A DNA stretch of 64,000 nt from Corythucha ciliata (GCA_038030265.1 CM075943.1:35340001-35404000), one strand, 5' to 3'. Counted from the stretch's first letter, positions 1 to 12,065 are shown. A program made the numbers and translations. Notes: generated by a model not told the origin, from the sequence alone.

Positions 1-720
1 AATTTTTTACTTCCAGGTTCCCGTAGATACATAACTTCAGAAAGGTTGAAAAAATTGGTTTTCGGCATGTCGTCGTCTGTCGTTTTCGACGTTACGTCGT
101 TCGACGAAATGTTCACCCCCAAACTTGTGAGTTAACCACAAAACTCACAACTTTTCCCCAAAACTGACGTTTTTTACCCAAAAATTGAAGTTTTACCCTA
201 AAAACTGCTACCAGAAAAACTGAAGTCTTCACTGCGAACTGGCGATTTCACCCTAAAAATAAATGTTGTGATTTTACCTCAAAACTAAAAATTTTACACC
301 TTAAATGCGATTTTAGCACAAAAATGGCGGGTTTCGCCCGAAAATTATGATTTTAGGACACAAATTGCGATTCTATTAGGTACTGATTTTTTCATAAAAC
401 TGCTAATTTTATCACTAAGCTGGCGATTTTAGATTTCGGAGAAGCGTAATTCAAGACATTGGGATTTCAGTCTTGCGACCTCCATTTTTTGAACCTGCGG
501 AAATGGTTTATTTGGAATCGAAAAATCCGCAGAATTAGTTGTTGAATCAGGCGACCCCACAAAATGTATTTTTCAGGCACGGAAACTCGCGGCTTTCGCG
601 AAAGAAATTGTTGTTTTTCAGATAGCGAATTCTGAGCAATTGGTGAGCTAAACGCGCAAAAATGGTTATTGAGGGCAAAATGCGCGAAATTAATTTTTCG
701 GTGAGCTAGATCCACAAACA
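1..720. repeat. Degenerate short-period A/T-rich array, copy 1
   Basis: Imperfect repeats of roughly 20-25 bases of the type 'ttttagcacaaaaatggcg' or 'cccaaaactgacgtttt' run through most of this stretch, followed by a less repetitive tail around 'gaacctgcggaaatgg'. The same ordered series of variants recurs in the same orientation at 51,780-52,720, so this is an old segmental copy of a diverged array and not coding sequence. The 84-codon open frame on the minus strand lies inside the repeat and is not a gene. Confidence 0.6.
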
Positions 721-1150
721 CATTTTTTTTCGATAAAAATTCGCAAATTTACCTTTACCTTGAATTTGCCTCTATTAGCGTTTTCCAATTGCACAAAATT
801 CCGCGATAGAGCAATTCATTTCCACCCTTCCTCTCTGAATTAAAACACATGTTAATGGAGAAGACGGGAAATAAAGTGCTCTGGAGCAGAATTTTATACA
901 AATGGGAAACGCCATAAGTTGAGTCAGATGTGTGAAAATGTATTTCTAGAGCGCAAAAATTCCCAAAATTGGTTTTTATATGTGGATTTCACTACCGAGA
1001 GTTGAGGTCAGAGTTACGTTAACTAAGACTTACCGAAAAAAATGCGTCACAATTTATGTAAACAATGTTAGAGTTTGGTAAGTCCAACCTAACTCCCGGA
1101 AGTGAAATTCACCATTAGTGATCCAAATTTGAGAAATGCAGCTGCCCCAC
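721..1150. other. No recognised feature
   Basis: AT-rich sequence. I see no coding exon, RNA gene or repeat that recurs elsewhere in the window. Confidence 0.4.
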
Positions 1151-1302
1151 AAGGCCTCGCCACACCGAACGTGAACTGCCGCGCGGACTGGTCCGCACGC
1201 GGAAAAACTATAGTAACGGGGTATACCTCACCCACGTTGTCAGGGATTTTTGGCGAGCGGACCAGTCCGCGCGGCAGTTCGCGTTCTGTGTGGCAAGGCC
1301 TT
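1151..1302. repeat. GC-rich foldback (46-base arms)
   Basis: Left arm 1,151-1,196 and right arm 1,257-1,302 are reverse complements over 46 bases with four mismatches, around a 60-base centre. The arms are unusually GC-rich for this window and contain 'gccgcgcggactggtccgc'. The overlapping open frames on both strands are by-products of the palindrome. It is probably a small non-autonomous transposon, but I see no target duplication. Confidence 0.7.
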
Positions 1303-1830
1303 AAGCCTTTGCTTTCGCGTCTAGGGGAGGGCAAGTGCCTCCCTCACCTCAATAAGGTCATTGCCTCAAAGCTACTGGTTTGAACCAGAGGTTTATGAGT
1401 CTCTTGGACAATCTTCAACGGAGGAATACTGCCGATTCCTGATCCACAGTATTATTTCTCGCCTATAAATATTTATGAATACTGATGCAACACGCATCAG
1501 AGTGGCTGTGCTATCAAAAAATAGGCATTTCGTGTGGTCTTTGGTTACAGGAATTTAGAGTAGACTATTTTTTTAACATTCAGCAACCCCGAAACTCGTC
1601 TACACTTTAATTTAAAACTTATGTTGGTGTCCTGTACGCTTGGGGCTCTCGTCTCGAGATCAGTTTTCTATCAAGTGTCAACGGACACACGGGTGACGGG
1701 AGTGAGGTTTATTTTTATCCGCTTTCGAAAAGCAGACGCTTAGGGAGAGAGTTTGAGTTGAGCACACCGACGTACCTATAATATGTATAATAAACAATGA
1801 CAATCCCAAGTTTCTATAATTTATTATCAT
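1303..1830. other. No recognised feature
   Basis: Unique-looking intergenic DNA without a convincing open frame. Confidence 0.4.
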
Positions 1831-2269
1831 AATGGGGAACTTGCATAAATCTCAGAGTGGGAAGAAAAGCATACCGATGATTTGACCCGTGAACTGAAGG
1901 ATAACAACGGAAGTTGCAGCCTAATTGGTGCGTTTTAAGATTTTTATAAATGTTTTAAAGTTCTTCAGGAGGGGATTGACGGTGCGAGGGGAAATGACGT
2001 AAATCCTTACTTGTGAAGCATTGGAGGGAACTCTAAAATTGTTGTTTACAAATAACATGAAAAATTTCCCTCCAGTAAACGCGTCTAACCCCCTCTTCCC
2101 CACATCATCCATTTCAATAAATAAGGTTAATCGAACCCCCACTCAAAATATTTAAAAATTCGCTAAAAAAGCATCCTTGATTGATTTCGAAGTTTAATGT
2201 GAGCATAGGCTTGTGGAAGAGCCCTCTTTAAGAAACGCCAACTTTTGAAAAACGTGCAAGTTCCCAATT
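1831..2269 (+). mobile_element. MITE family E, copy 1 (about 440 bp)
   Basis: The element begins AATGGGGAACTTGCA and ends GTGCAAGTTCCCAATT, giving inverted ends. It matches, in reverse orientation, 56,195-56,635 over its whole length and more weakly 44,849-45,296. A truncated left end is at 13,015-13,148. There is no transposase frame; the 73-codon minus frame is incidental. Non-autonomous DNA transposon, superfamily not determined. Confidence 0.75.
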
Positions 2270-2869
2270 TGAAAACACAAATTAAGACGACGGTAACTTA
2301 ATCTAAAATTTCATCATTATACTTGATATGTTGTTAATTTCAGTTCATTTTTTAACAGAATTTGTACTGTCCAAATTTCCCGTTTCTCCAATATAGTACG
2401 GTGCAATTAGTCAAAAAAACGGTCCAACCTCAACATCCAAAGTGAAAATTTCTCTTCAACGCCAAATTGTTCCTCACAACCCACATATTGATTGGTAAAA
2501 AGTTCCACCATTTGGAGCTATGGGTTTGGGTGGGAGGGGGTAATAAGTTAGTAAATTCTTATTTTGTTCCAGTATTTCTCAAATATTTCGACGTTTTTTG
2601 TCGAAACAACTGGCATAAGGAAACTTTTTGTTTTTTGCATGATTGAGTTTTGTAAAATCAAATTGCAATATCAGTGGACTGTAAAATATGTTAATAATAT
2701 ATGCCCTTGAAGGGACAAAAACCTCCCTTTCTTCTCAAGAGGCGCTACTTTTTAAGGGATAATAGGCTTTCATATGCCCAGTCCGTGAAGACAGAGTGGA
2801 TCCGTTTTTTTTGGGGGGGGGGGCGCGGACCCAGCCCAGCCGAGCCCGCCGGCGCCAAAGCCATCAGTA
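2270..2869. other. No gene; includes possible 3-prime tail of the LINE
   Basis: The part next to 2,870 contains a C-run/A-run (2,805-2,825 region, read as G-run then T-run on the plus strand) that may belong to the 3-prime untranslated end of the minus-strand LINE. The rest is unrecognised. Confidence 0.35.
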
Positions 2870-5265
2870 GGCTCATGCACCATACCCCGTGGGGCTGCAG
2901 ACTCGGAAGGCCTAGTACGGCTCCTCAAATCTCCCTATCCTCTCGAGAAACTCCAGGACCCGAACCCCATTTGTCCGCGAGAATTCTAGAGAGGGTATCC
3001 TGTCGTCCCCAAAAACTTCAAATCTCGCCCTTGCGTACCCATCGCATTCACACACTATGTGTTTCGTCGTCCCCTCTTCAGATCCGCATTTCCCACAGAT
3101 AGGGCTGCTGACCGCCCTCATCTTGTATTAGTGTCTCTCCACAGCATAATGTCCCGTGAAGTACCCCACTACCATTCTAGTCTGTATCCTCCCTAGGCTA
3201 AGCAGCCATTTCATTGTTTTCCTATCCATACCCTTGATGCCTTCAAGGCATCAAGGCCTGCCGGCAGTGGGTTTCCTCTTCCCATATCGCCTGAGCGCGG
3301 CCTATTGTCCATCCTCTGATCTCTCCCAAACCAGACTCTTTTGTCACCCCCAAAACGGGTTCTGGTCCCACATATTGGGTTGAGGCCCCCTTTTTCGCCA
3401 ACTCATCAGCCTTCTCGTTGCCCGGTACACCCACATGCCCCGGCACCCAACCTAAGGTCACTTCGTTCCCCTTTTCTAGTAATTTTCTGATACTTCTCCT
3501 GCAGCTCGCTACCACCCCGGATTTTACTACCGGCCTGGCTATAGCACCAAGGGCGGCCCGGCTGTCGGAGTATATCGTTATTCGCATGTCTGTTGTCCCC
3601 CTTTTTCCCAGTTCCATTGCACATGCCTCAATCGCTATTACTTCCTCCTCAAACACGGTCGCTTGTGTCCCAAGCGTGATGCTCTCCTCAAACATCAGGT
3701 CGGGCACGTAAGTGCCCGCCCCTGATCGCCCACCCTCATTTTCCAGTCTCGAACCATACGTGTAACACTTCAGAACCGTATGGTCGTCCGCATCCGGATT
3801 TCTTCCCCTTCCGAACCCTACGCTCAGCTTAATTGGGATTGATGTCTCAAAATCCGCAAACTGTGCTACCTGATCAGATCTCATCTTGGTCTTGGGGGCG
3901 ACTTCATTCATAAACTTCTGAACTTCTCCTATTCTCCCCCCCCCCTCACTGTTTGATCTCTGCCCACTCAAACAGTCCATCCTGTAAGCTGCCTCCATGG
4001 CCTGCACCTTGATCTCTAGGCTCAAGGGTCTGAGCCCCAGTATTACTTCCATCGGCCTAGTTGGTGTCGTTCTAAACGCTCCTAACACTGCAAGACACGC
4101 CAGTCTCTGAATACTGTCCAGCTTACTTGCATTCGAGGCCTTACTGGCCTCCTTCCACCATACTACCGCCCCGTATAAGATCCTAGGCCTTATTACCCCC
4201 GTACATAACCAATAGGTCGTTCCCGGGGTTAGTCCCCACGTCTTCCCAACTATTCTTCTTATTTGATGAAAGGCGTTTACCGCCTTGCCTTGCACTTCCC
4301 TGATGTGAGCGGACCATGTTAACCGATGGTCCAACCATACCCCCAAATACTTTACTTCCGGCGCCAAAACGATCTCCTCCCCCTTGTAACATATGGGTTC
4401 TAACCCCCGCATAACCCTTCTCCTGGTAAAAAGTACCAGCTTCATCTTTTTCGGGTTTATGCTCAAGCCTCTAGGTTCACACCATCCATTCACTAACCAA
4501 ATCGCTTGCCTCATCAGGGCACAAAGCGTCGATAGGTCTTTCCCCCTAATGACTATCACCCCATCGTCAGCAAAGAACTGGGTATAAAAGCCTTCGCTTT
4601 CCAGTAACCTAATTAATGCATCCACTACCATTATCCATAGGAGTGGAGAGAGGCTTGAGCCTTGGGGGGTTCCCTTGCTGGCTCTCCTCTCTACCCCCTC
4701 CCCCCCAATTCCGCTGAGACCCATCTGTATCTCAATGCGTGTCCTATCCAGTAATCAGCACTGGCTCTACCCTAAAAAGTTCTAGAGCTTCCATTATGCT
4801 CCCAAACGATACTTGATTAAAAGCCCCCTCGATGTCTAAGAATAGTGCCAAAGAATACTCCTTTTGAGCCAACGTCTCCTCCAACCTGACCACTAGTTCC
4901 CCCAGGGCAGATTCCGTGGACCTCCCTGTCCTATAAGCATGTTGCCGCGGGTGAAATGCCTTTATCCTCTCTACACGCTCCCTGATATACACATCCAATA
5001 TTTTCTCCATCAATCTCATCATAACCGAGCCTAGGCTTATGGGTCTAAAATTATCCGCTTTATCATGCCTCCCGCCACCTTTAGGTATGAAAATTATTCT
5101 CACCCCTTTCCACGCTGTCGGTACCTGTCCTGAGGCCAAACTTCTTACAAAAAGCTCCCGTATTCCGTCGCATCCCGCCGCTTTGTAGGACCCCATGGAT
5201 TTCAGCGCCCAGTCGAACCGTTGTTTGCTAATTATGTCGCGGCACCGGCTGACCGTTCCGCCTCT
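2870..5265 (-). pseudogene. LINE ORF2 remnant: reverse transcriptase + RNase H + C-terminal Cys/His knuckle
   Basis: Reading 5,262 to 2,912 on the minus strand gives a non-LTR retrotransposon polymerase in three frames. Frame one (to 4,744) has RT motifs such as FRPISLGSVM and the motif-A stretch FLDIEGAF. Frame two (4,745-3,243) has motif B (GTPQGSSLSPLLW), the catalytic FADD, then an RNase H domain with YSDSRAAL and GHVGVPGNEKADELA. Frame three (3,250-2,912) has one in-frame stop and ends in a C-x2-C...H...C knuckle (SPICGKCG, KHIVCEC). Two frameshifts and a stop make it dead. The endonuclease domain and 5-prime end are missing, a usual 5-prime truncation. The first RNase H aspartate (normally YTDGS) reads YTYGS. 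RT followed by RNase H fits the I/R1/LOA group; I cannot resolve the clade. Confidence 0.88.
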
Positions 5266-6109
5266 CCAGAGTCACGCTCTACTCGGAAACTCGGGGACTT
5301 TTGGTGAGGTGACCCCTGGACACCTCCGAACACATTCCCGAAGAGAAAAATTCTTTATGAATTATTGCAGTCTAGAATATGTTCCTTGACTGGACTAATT
5401 ATGCAGATAATCCAATTTTAATTAACATAATATAATAAAGTTTTTAGTTTGAATGAATAGGTCTATCTGCTTTCCTTTCAAATTACTCGAAATTGTCATT
5501 ATGTTTATCTGTCGGAGCGGCTATGCCGGCCTTACGTGCCTGGAATGGGCAATAAGAATTTCTCTTTTCTTTCTTTCTTAGTTTCTTGTACGGAAGTCCT
5601 TTATCTCCTGTAGAGACGAAAAGCGCATAGGATTCATCCCAATGACACCTTCGAACATTTGCGACCGCATATTTCTTGTGTAAGCTATGTACATTGCTTC
5701 TCCAACCGGGCGGGCACTAACGGAAGACGAATACGCGTAAAGCAAATTTATGCCCGAATGAAGTGATTTTCTCTAATTTAAAACCTCTAGGTAATAACAT
5801 GTATTTTCCATTAGGGGCTTTGAAGAGAAAACATTGTTTTAAGAAAGTATTGCTTCAACCGCTGTTTACCTGCTAACCATCCCAAGTATACTGTCTTACA
5901 ACATATTCCTGTACGTTCGTTTTATTTTGGCTCTGAGATTCTCTCTTCATCTTGCTAGTCAGATTTCACGTACTCGAAAGATTTCTCCAAATAACTCATA
6001 TTTGCTTCAAAAACTCGTTAACTATATAGAGTGCACATCAATTTGTGAACTTCATCTCATAATCATATCGAAAGAGAGTCCAACTCTTGCACTCTATGTA
6101 ACTGGCCAT
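5266..6109. other. No recognised feature
   Basis: Intergenic DNA upstream of the truncated LINE. The open frames here overlap on both strands and show no domain. Confidence 0.35.
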
Positions 6110-6661
6110 GGCCCGTTTTACACGAGCAAGTTTTTTTTTTTTATCAAAAATATGGGGGGGGGGGTGATTCTGTAACTCGCAAAATTTACGTGTCGTAACT
6201 GGGAAGGAGGGGGAGAGGATGTACCCCGTTGCCTTGGATTTTCCACGCATTTGTCAAGAATTTATTATTTTTTCTTCGAGACCACTCATTCTCGCATGAA
6301 AATTCCGCAGTTTAAAGCCCTGTTCACACGATGCAATGTTTGAAGTTATATTGCATGCTGGTTTTTTAAAAACATATGTTCCTTGGTAGTGACCGGATGT
6401 TTTTAAAAATCCAGCATGCAATTTAGCTTCAAACATTGCATCGTGTGAACAGGGCTTAATTCACTAGGTATCGTAAAAACCATGGTAACGAGATACCTCC
6501 CCTCGCTCTTCTTCCATTTTACGACACGTAAATTTTGCAAGTTACAGAATCACCCCCATGATCAAATGAAATTTTTACAGTTGTTACCTCCATATGATTT
6601 TGACTTTACGAACAGTTTAAACATATTTTTAATCAAAAAAATTACTCGTGTAAAACGGGCC
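6110..6661. mobile_element. Hairpin element, ends GGCCCGTTTTACACG (outer)
   Basis: The left end GGCCCGTTTTACACGAG at 6,110 is mirrored by CTCGTGTAAAACGGGCC-type sequence ending at 6,661. The inverted similarity continues inward through 'gattctgtaac...cgtgtcgtaa' on both sides. A second hairpin is nested at 6,316-6,455. No coding capacity. Member of the TTAA-associated hairpin set described in the findings. Confidence 0.75.
6316..6455. mobile_element. Nested TTAA hairpin element (140 bp)
   Basis: The left arm AGCCCTGTTCACACGATGCA and the right arm that mirrors it are near-perfect over more than 30 bases and flanked on both sides by TTAA (6,312-6,315 and 6,456-6,459). It interrupts the outer hairpin, so it inserted later. 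The TTAA flanks look like a target-site duplication. Confidence 0.8.
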
Positions 6662-8165
6662 TTGTACGTAGGAGCACATTATTTTCTACTCGCTGCAGGT
6701 ACAGTATACTTAAGTTCTTGGACTTATAATTACGGAAATAAAACTGTACGAAATAATTACCTGTGCTTAATTACTTGTCCGAAGAATTACTTTAACTTGG
6801 CAATTAATTCCTCGCTTTTTATAAATAAAATGATTACAATTTATAATTAATTTTCATCGGTGTGTCTACAATATTTTGAATTTCCATTTTTGTTCATAAT
6901 ATCGCTGGAAGCAGGCACGGGCCCCTACTTTATCGCCTACGAGTACGTGCGATGGAAGGGGGTTTAAAATCAATAAATCAGTTCAATTTGGATAAATTCA
7001 AGGGTTTCCACAGCCTTCTTACTGGAAGATGTGGCTGTAGCAGCCATAACAAGCCACATTTCTGGTTTTTTGGACGGAAATGTGTCGTGCTCTCTGCGCA
7101 GACAATTGCACCTTGACATTAAAATAAGAATTCAAAAAGTTCTCATTCTCAGACCTACACCTAGTTGTTACCCCTGAGTTGAGATTTAGTTGAATTTTAG
7201 GTGTCACAAAACGAGAGCAGCAGTCATATTAGGTCTCATTTTTCACGAAGAATCGCTCAAATGACTCGACAAATTAATTTTCTTTGTCTGTCACGAAACC
7301 CTATCAACTTTTTATTGCAGTGTAATTATTAAGGTTGCAATAATTTTTCTCTTTGATTGAGCGCAAGGAAAAAAAATTGACCGTATTTATAAGGTTCGCT
7401 GTATCTCCTTACTGTTCATGATTAGTGTACTTTTTTGTTCTGATAGGGGATTGGATGAATGACAAGCCCACATCTTAAGCGCGTGTGATCGTAGATTACT
7501 ATCTTCGTTAAGTAGGCCATGGCCTTATGACGGTTGGCTTTTTTCGGAGTTAGAAGTCAAAAAAATGAAATAAATAAATAAGTTTTTATTTATTTTTGTA
7601 ACTCGAATAATTGTGTCAGTTTTTACATGTACCTAGAACTGCCCGTTTGAGAAAAAACATTGTGCCTTGATTTTTTTTTTTTTTTTTAAATAAGGACACT
7701 GCGTCAATTTTTTTAAAAAGCTTAACTCTGGCATTCTGTTTTTAATACCTGTCATCCACTTCTTTCTGGCCTTCAGTAACAAAAAAAAGTTTCCAATGTT
7801 ATTTTTGACTCACAATTTAGTTATGTCTTCTTCAAAGTCATGACACGAAATCGTTTCCAATTGGGCGGACGAACCGTTTTACTCAAAACTCACGAATGAG
7901 TAAAAAAAAAGCTGACACTAATTTATTAAACGCTTATTATTGTTATATTATAAACGTCGTGAGCTTCGTACATTGCCCTCGGAGTTGGGCGAGGCGAAGT
8001 TCGAGAAATTCATCGAACCGTCTTACATTCATCTTCCTTTACGGAAATAACTTTTTCCAGTTATTACAGGGTATTTTAGGCGAGCGGTTCACCTTCATTT
8101 TGTTTAGCTCGTGCGCAAGTTACCCGTGCAAGTTTTTTGAAAAAAGTTCAATTCGAACTGGTGGG
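6662..8165. other. No recognised feature
   Basis: AT-rich intergenic DNA. No coding exon or recurrent repeat seen. Confidence 0.35.
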
Positions 8166-8276
8166 CAAGTACGAAGGGGTGTTAAAATTTTAACACGGCG
8201 TTATCCTATCACAATTAAAATTCTTGCCACGTAGATACTACCCATGTTATTTCATATAACACCCCTTCGTACTTCA
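8166..8276. repeat. Small hairpin with 17-base ends
   Basis: AAGTACGAAGGGGTGTTA at the left is mirrored by AACACCCCTTCGTACTT at the right, with about 75 bases between. Possible MITE end pair; no second copy in the window. Confidence 0.5.
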
Positions 8277-9020
8277 GCCTCTGTTAATAAAATAAAACTG
8301 CACCGTGTAAATCGTTTCCTTTTTATTTGTCATTGAAAATGACAAATGTATTGCTTTTTTTGCAGGAAATATTTCTTGCGTTTAGGAATACTGGTGGAAC
8401 ATGTCCCCATCCCGTGTAGTTGTTGCACCAAAGATTTTTGTTCCTATTGGTTTATTATTCATTGTGAATAGTTCACCTCTGCAATGGAGAACATGCTTTT
8501 TAAATTTATTATTATTATTATTATTTTTATTATTTATTCGCTCGTGGCGTTCTTTAATTGAAATTATTGAGGAAAGAGAAAAAGTAAAATTTTTAAGTAA
8601 TATGAGTTTCGCGATGGAGGGGGTTTTGACACCCCCAATGTGACGTCAATAGCACTAGCGTGTTTTGACAGTTGACAGGCTTATCACAAGCAACCGAACC
8701 TGAACGCTTGTTTCGGTAAGGCACGAGTACTACAACACGCCAATCGGCGCCATACTTGGTCCCTCATATGATTATAAGTTTCACCTGATCTCATTGACAA
8801 GTAGGATATTTTTATTTATTTCGACCGCATTCTGCGTTTGTTTGCTGTTACGATGACAATTTTGTCATTCATGATATTGTGTTTACCCTAACGACGGAGG
8901 GACCAAATATGGCGCTGAAATCCGTGTTGCAGTACCTGTGTTTTAAAGGTTCTCTAGTTTCGGTGCTCTTCAACAGAGTACATTTATTTGGATGCAACAA
9001 GGAAAACAATTTCACACCAA
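8277..9020. other. No gene; one 20-base inverted repeat
   Basis: GGCGCCATACTTGGTCCCTC (8,744-8,763) is mirrored with a few mismatches at 8,895-8,918. Nothing else recognised. Confidence 0.35.
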
Positions 9021-9240
9021 AGATATATAAAAGAACTGGATTGCTCATCACTGCTGATAAAGTGGGACCATCAGAAAGTGAATGAGAGGGATGGGGTTTC
9101 AAAATAAGGACATAGTTGCCATAACTACTCGGAAAGAGAAAGAGAAAGAAGGGTGTGAAACAACGATATACATATAAACCTTGATTGCTCATAGCGGGCT
9201 GGAGAGGGTGCGCTGTCCCCTGATAAAATAGTGACCAATT
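9021..9240. mobile_element. MITE family G, rearranged copy
   Basis: 'ctggattgctcatcactgc' and the following sequence match the G element at 10,193-10,403. From about 9,164 the other end of G appears in inverted order ('gattgctcatagcgggct'). This is therefore a scrambled or double-ended copy and not a clean insertion. Confidence 0.6.
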
Positions 9241-9409
9241 TCGCACCTTTCTTTATCTTTCTCTTTTCGTTGGCGTCGGCCTCTTCAGTTGGCCTGCACC
9301 AACGATTTGGTTAGAAAAAAGTTTTACGCCCCCTCCTTACGCCTTTTCAACCTTTTCCATAATATACGTTTAACATGCCTATAACAATCGATGCCTATTC
9401 GATTTCTGG

Positions 9410-9565
9410 AATCCGCCTGTACGCCGCATACGCGTCCGGGCATTTTTCCCCCTCTAGGATTGCTCGAAAATACTCTTTCTTTTGCTCATAGACTCCTTGG
9501 GCTCTATTTGGTCCTAAGTACTAAGTGGGTGCGGAAATGGGGGTTTTCGAACGTTTTGTACGGGC
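9410..9565 (+). repeat. Repeat K, short fragment
   Basis: 'ctaggattgctcgaaaatac' through 'gggttttcgaacg' matches part of 59,640-59,790 on the same strand and the reverse strand of 53,450-53,580. Diverged fragment of a repeat with three sites in the window. Confidence 0.5.
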
Positions 9566-10192
9566 GAGAGGTGTTCCAACAACACAAAGGTGTAATTTCC
9601 AACACAATCTTGCTATACATATTCATGAATCCCATGTGTAAAGTGTGCTGCGTTTTTTTTTTTTATTGTCTTGTTTATCAAAACATTTTGCACATTTATT
9701 AACTCATGTAACCACAATGAGGAAGTTTCACATTTTCAAAAAAAAATTTTTTTCTCGATGAGGCATATCAATCCTTCTACGTAAATAAATAAGTAAAAAT
9801 TTAAAACCCTTCAGAAATATTTTTTATTTCTATTACAAAAGTTGGCATATTTGAAACATTTTCCGTAACGTAATATCCCTTGTATTCTCCGTCCTTTTCA
9901 TGCCTCTAATTAGATTATCTGTTTATCCTCCATTATTTTATTATTAGAGAGCTTTAGTAGAAAATATGGCAAAGCAACACAACAAACGGCTCTCCGACAG
10001 CAACGTTGCAGGCGAATTTTTTTCGGAAGGCGCATATGACACAAACATGCTAGCTGGCGTGTTTGAAATGACCTAAAACTTCAAAAATCATGTATTTATT
10101 AACTGTTGGGTTATTTTACGAACGGATCAAGATTTATGCTCTTCTTTAGCTAAATAAACCTTGAAAAATAGATTTATGAATAAGTTCTGACC

Positions 10193-10403
10193 AACGATAA
10201 GAACTGGATTGCTCATCACTGCTGATAAAGAATAGCCATCAAATAAGCTCCCAAGTGGATGAGAGGGGTGGAGTTTCAAAGTAAATACCGGAAGAGAGTT
10301 GTGTTGCCATAACTACACAAGGAGAGGGACAGGGTGATTGTTTATCAGGGGACGACCTGCCCCCTCGAGTCCGCTGTGAGCAATCCAGGTTTATATATCG
10401 TTG
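10193..10403 (+). mobile_element. MITE family G inserted in F, 9-bp target duplication
   Basis: This 211-base insert begins AACGATAAGAACTGG and ends CCAGGTTTATATATCGTTG. It is bracketed by GTTCTGACC at 10,184-10,192 and 10,404-10,412. The F copy at 27,114 has a single GTTCTGACC at this point, which is the empty site. Confidence 0.8.
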
Positions 10404-10412
10404 GTTCTGACC

Positions 10413-10700
10413 CAAGGTGACTAAACTTTCTATAGGTGCCGCAGATCTTCGGCCATTACTGTCCTACATCTACGTCACGAGCAGTCCCAAGTGCCTTTGC
10501 GCTGGACCCAGTACATTATTAATTGTTATTGGGCTGTGATTTTTGAGCATTCATATCCATCAATTTCAAAATTAACTTGTTTTGCTGCTCTAGGGTGAGC
10601 AATTTGGAGCAAAGGACTGCTGGTGACGTCAGTCTCCACCCCTCCCGTCCGATTGGCAGGGGGAAATCTGCGGCACCTATAGTAAAGTTTAGTCACCTTG
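10413..10700 (+). mobile_element. MITE family H inserted in F, same 9-bp target
   Basis: This 288-base insert has near-perfect inverted ends of about 35 bases, starting CAAGGTGACTAAACTTT and ending AAAGTTTAGTCACCTTG. It is bracketed by GTTCTGACC at 10,404-10,412 and 10,701-10,709, so it used the same 9 bases as G. A 9-bp duplication is typical of Mutator-like or Merlin-type elements; the assignment is inference. Confidence 0.85.
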
Positions 10701-10726
10701 GTTCTGACCCATGAAACTTCCTCATT

Positions 10727-11444
10727 AATTCAATTGTAATCAAACATTGTTCGTAACATTTTTCGTAGGTATGTTTTGACATTAAATTGAACTTTTATAG
10801 AAAAAAAAACATTCCTACCAGGAAATAGAAAGAAATTCTGTTTCTTTTTGATTGAAATTGATTTTTCAAATTTCAAAAAATTTCAAATTCAAATTGTCCG
10901 AAGAAAAAAAAGCGTTGGTTCTGAGAATTTAATGTTTGATATTAATTGGCAGAGTGGTTGGTTTCTGAGAATTTATTGTGAGGGTGGGGGGGGGAGGGTC
11001 TCACCTTTCTCAAGCTTTCGATTGGCGCGCATACGTATGCTCGTCTTGAGCCAAAGCCTAGTAGTCGAAAAATGAATGAACGCCGAAACGGAAATTCTCT
11101 ATCAAATATTCGTTCAGGAGCCTCACCCTCATCAGGGCTCCACCATTTGCCAGATGTTTGAGCCGGATGGCTAGAATGACGAAAGCATTTGGTGAGCCTT
11201 AACTAATTGGCTTGGATCCGAGGCCAGGTTGAAGTAGACTTGAGAAGCCCGTCGAGAGAAGCTCGGCATTGGGCCCGTTATCCCCAGGGCCTGCCTACCT
11301 TGGCTGCCTGGATTTTGAAAATCAAGACAACTAAGAAAAGAGAAATAAATTTGTGATAGTCGATTCTTTGGATGACGTCGAAATAAGGGTTTTTGGTTGA
11401 CCAACGAAACCCTAAGAATGAAAACGTAACTGGGCTTGAAGCTC
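10727..11444. other. No recognised feature
   Basis: Intergenic DNA. The two overlapping minus frames at 11,171-11,481 have no recognisable domain and I do not call them. Confidence 0.35.
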
Positions 11445-12010
11445 TACACAATGGAGCTGAACTGTGGTAGGAGCTTTGCATTGAGGGTGTTTGGAGCTTT
11501 ACTGTGGTTAGTGATTTGCTGTGGTTATACCTCTTGTTGTGGCTGGACCTTTGCTGTGGTTGAACCTTTGCTATGGTTGAACTTTTACTGTTGCTGAACC
11601 ATTCCTGTGGTTGGACCTTCTTTGAGGTACGAGATTCTAACTGTGGTTAGAGCTTTATGTAGTTGGAGCTTTGCTGTGGATGGACCTTTGCTGTGCTTGG
11701 ACATTTGCCGTGCTTGCACCTTTGCTGTGGTTAGAGCCTTGTTTTGGTTGGACTTTTGCTGTGGCTGGACCGTTGTTGTGGTTGGACCTTCTTTGGAATT
11801 GGAACTTTATTAAGGTTTGGAGATTTGCTGTGGTTGGGACGCTACTGTGGTTGGAGGTTTTAACTACGTGGTTAGACTTTTTATAGTTGAAGCTTTAATG
11901 TGGTTAGACCTTTTGCCGTGGCTGGACCCTGTTGCAGTTAGATTTTGGCTGTGGTTGGGCCTTCTTTGAGGGCGGAGCTTTAGTGTTGTTAGAGGTTCCA
12001 ATCCAGCAAT
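11445..12010 (+). repeat. Degenerate 20-24 bp tandem array (GTGGTTGGAGCTTTGCT type)
   Basis: Roughly 25 imperfect units of 'tgtggttggacctttgc' run head to tail. The open frames over it (such as 11,607-11,886) are simply translations of the repeat. The reverse-complement version of the same unit forms the array at 28,680-29,640. Confidence 0.75.
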
Positions 12011-12031
12011 GGCACGACGACGGCAATGGTT

Positions 12032-12033
<2 letters not shown>

Positions 12034-12064
<31 letters not shown>
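12034..12064. repeat. T homopolymer (31 bases)
   Basis: Uninterrupted T run following the array. It could be a polymerase-slippage tract or the tail of a minus-strand retroposed sequence. Confidence 0.85.

Positions 12065-12065
<1 letters not shown>

Larger units (their letters stand above)
9716..10726 (+). mobile_element. MITE family F, copy 1, interrupted by two later MITEs
   Basis: The ends AATGAGGAAGTTTCA and TGAAACTTCCTCATT are inverted repeats. Removing the inserts at 10,193-10,403 and 10,413-10,700 with their duplications leaves about 494 bases, matching the uninterrupted copy at 27,114-27,627 (514 bases). Non-autonomous; no coding frame. Confidence 0.85.
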
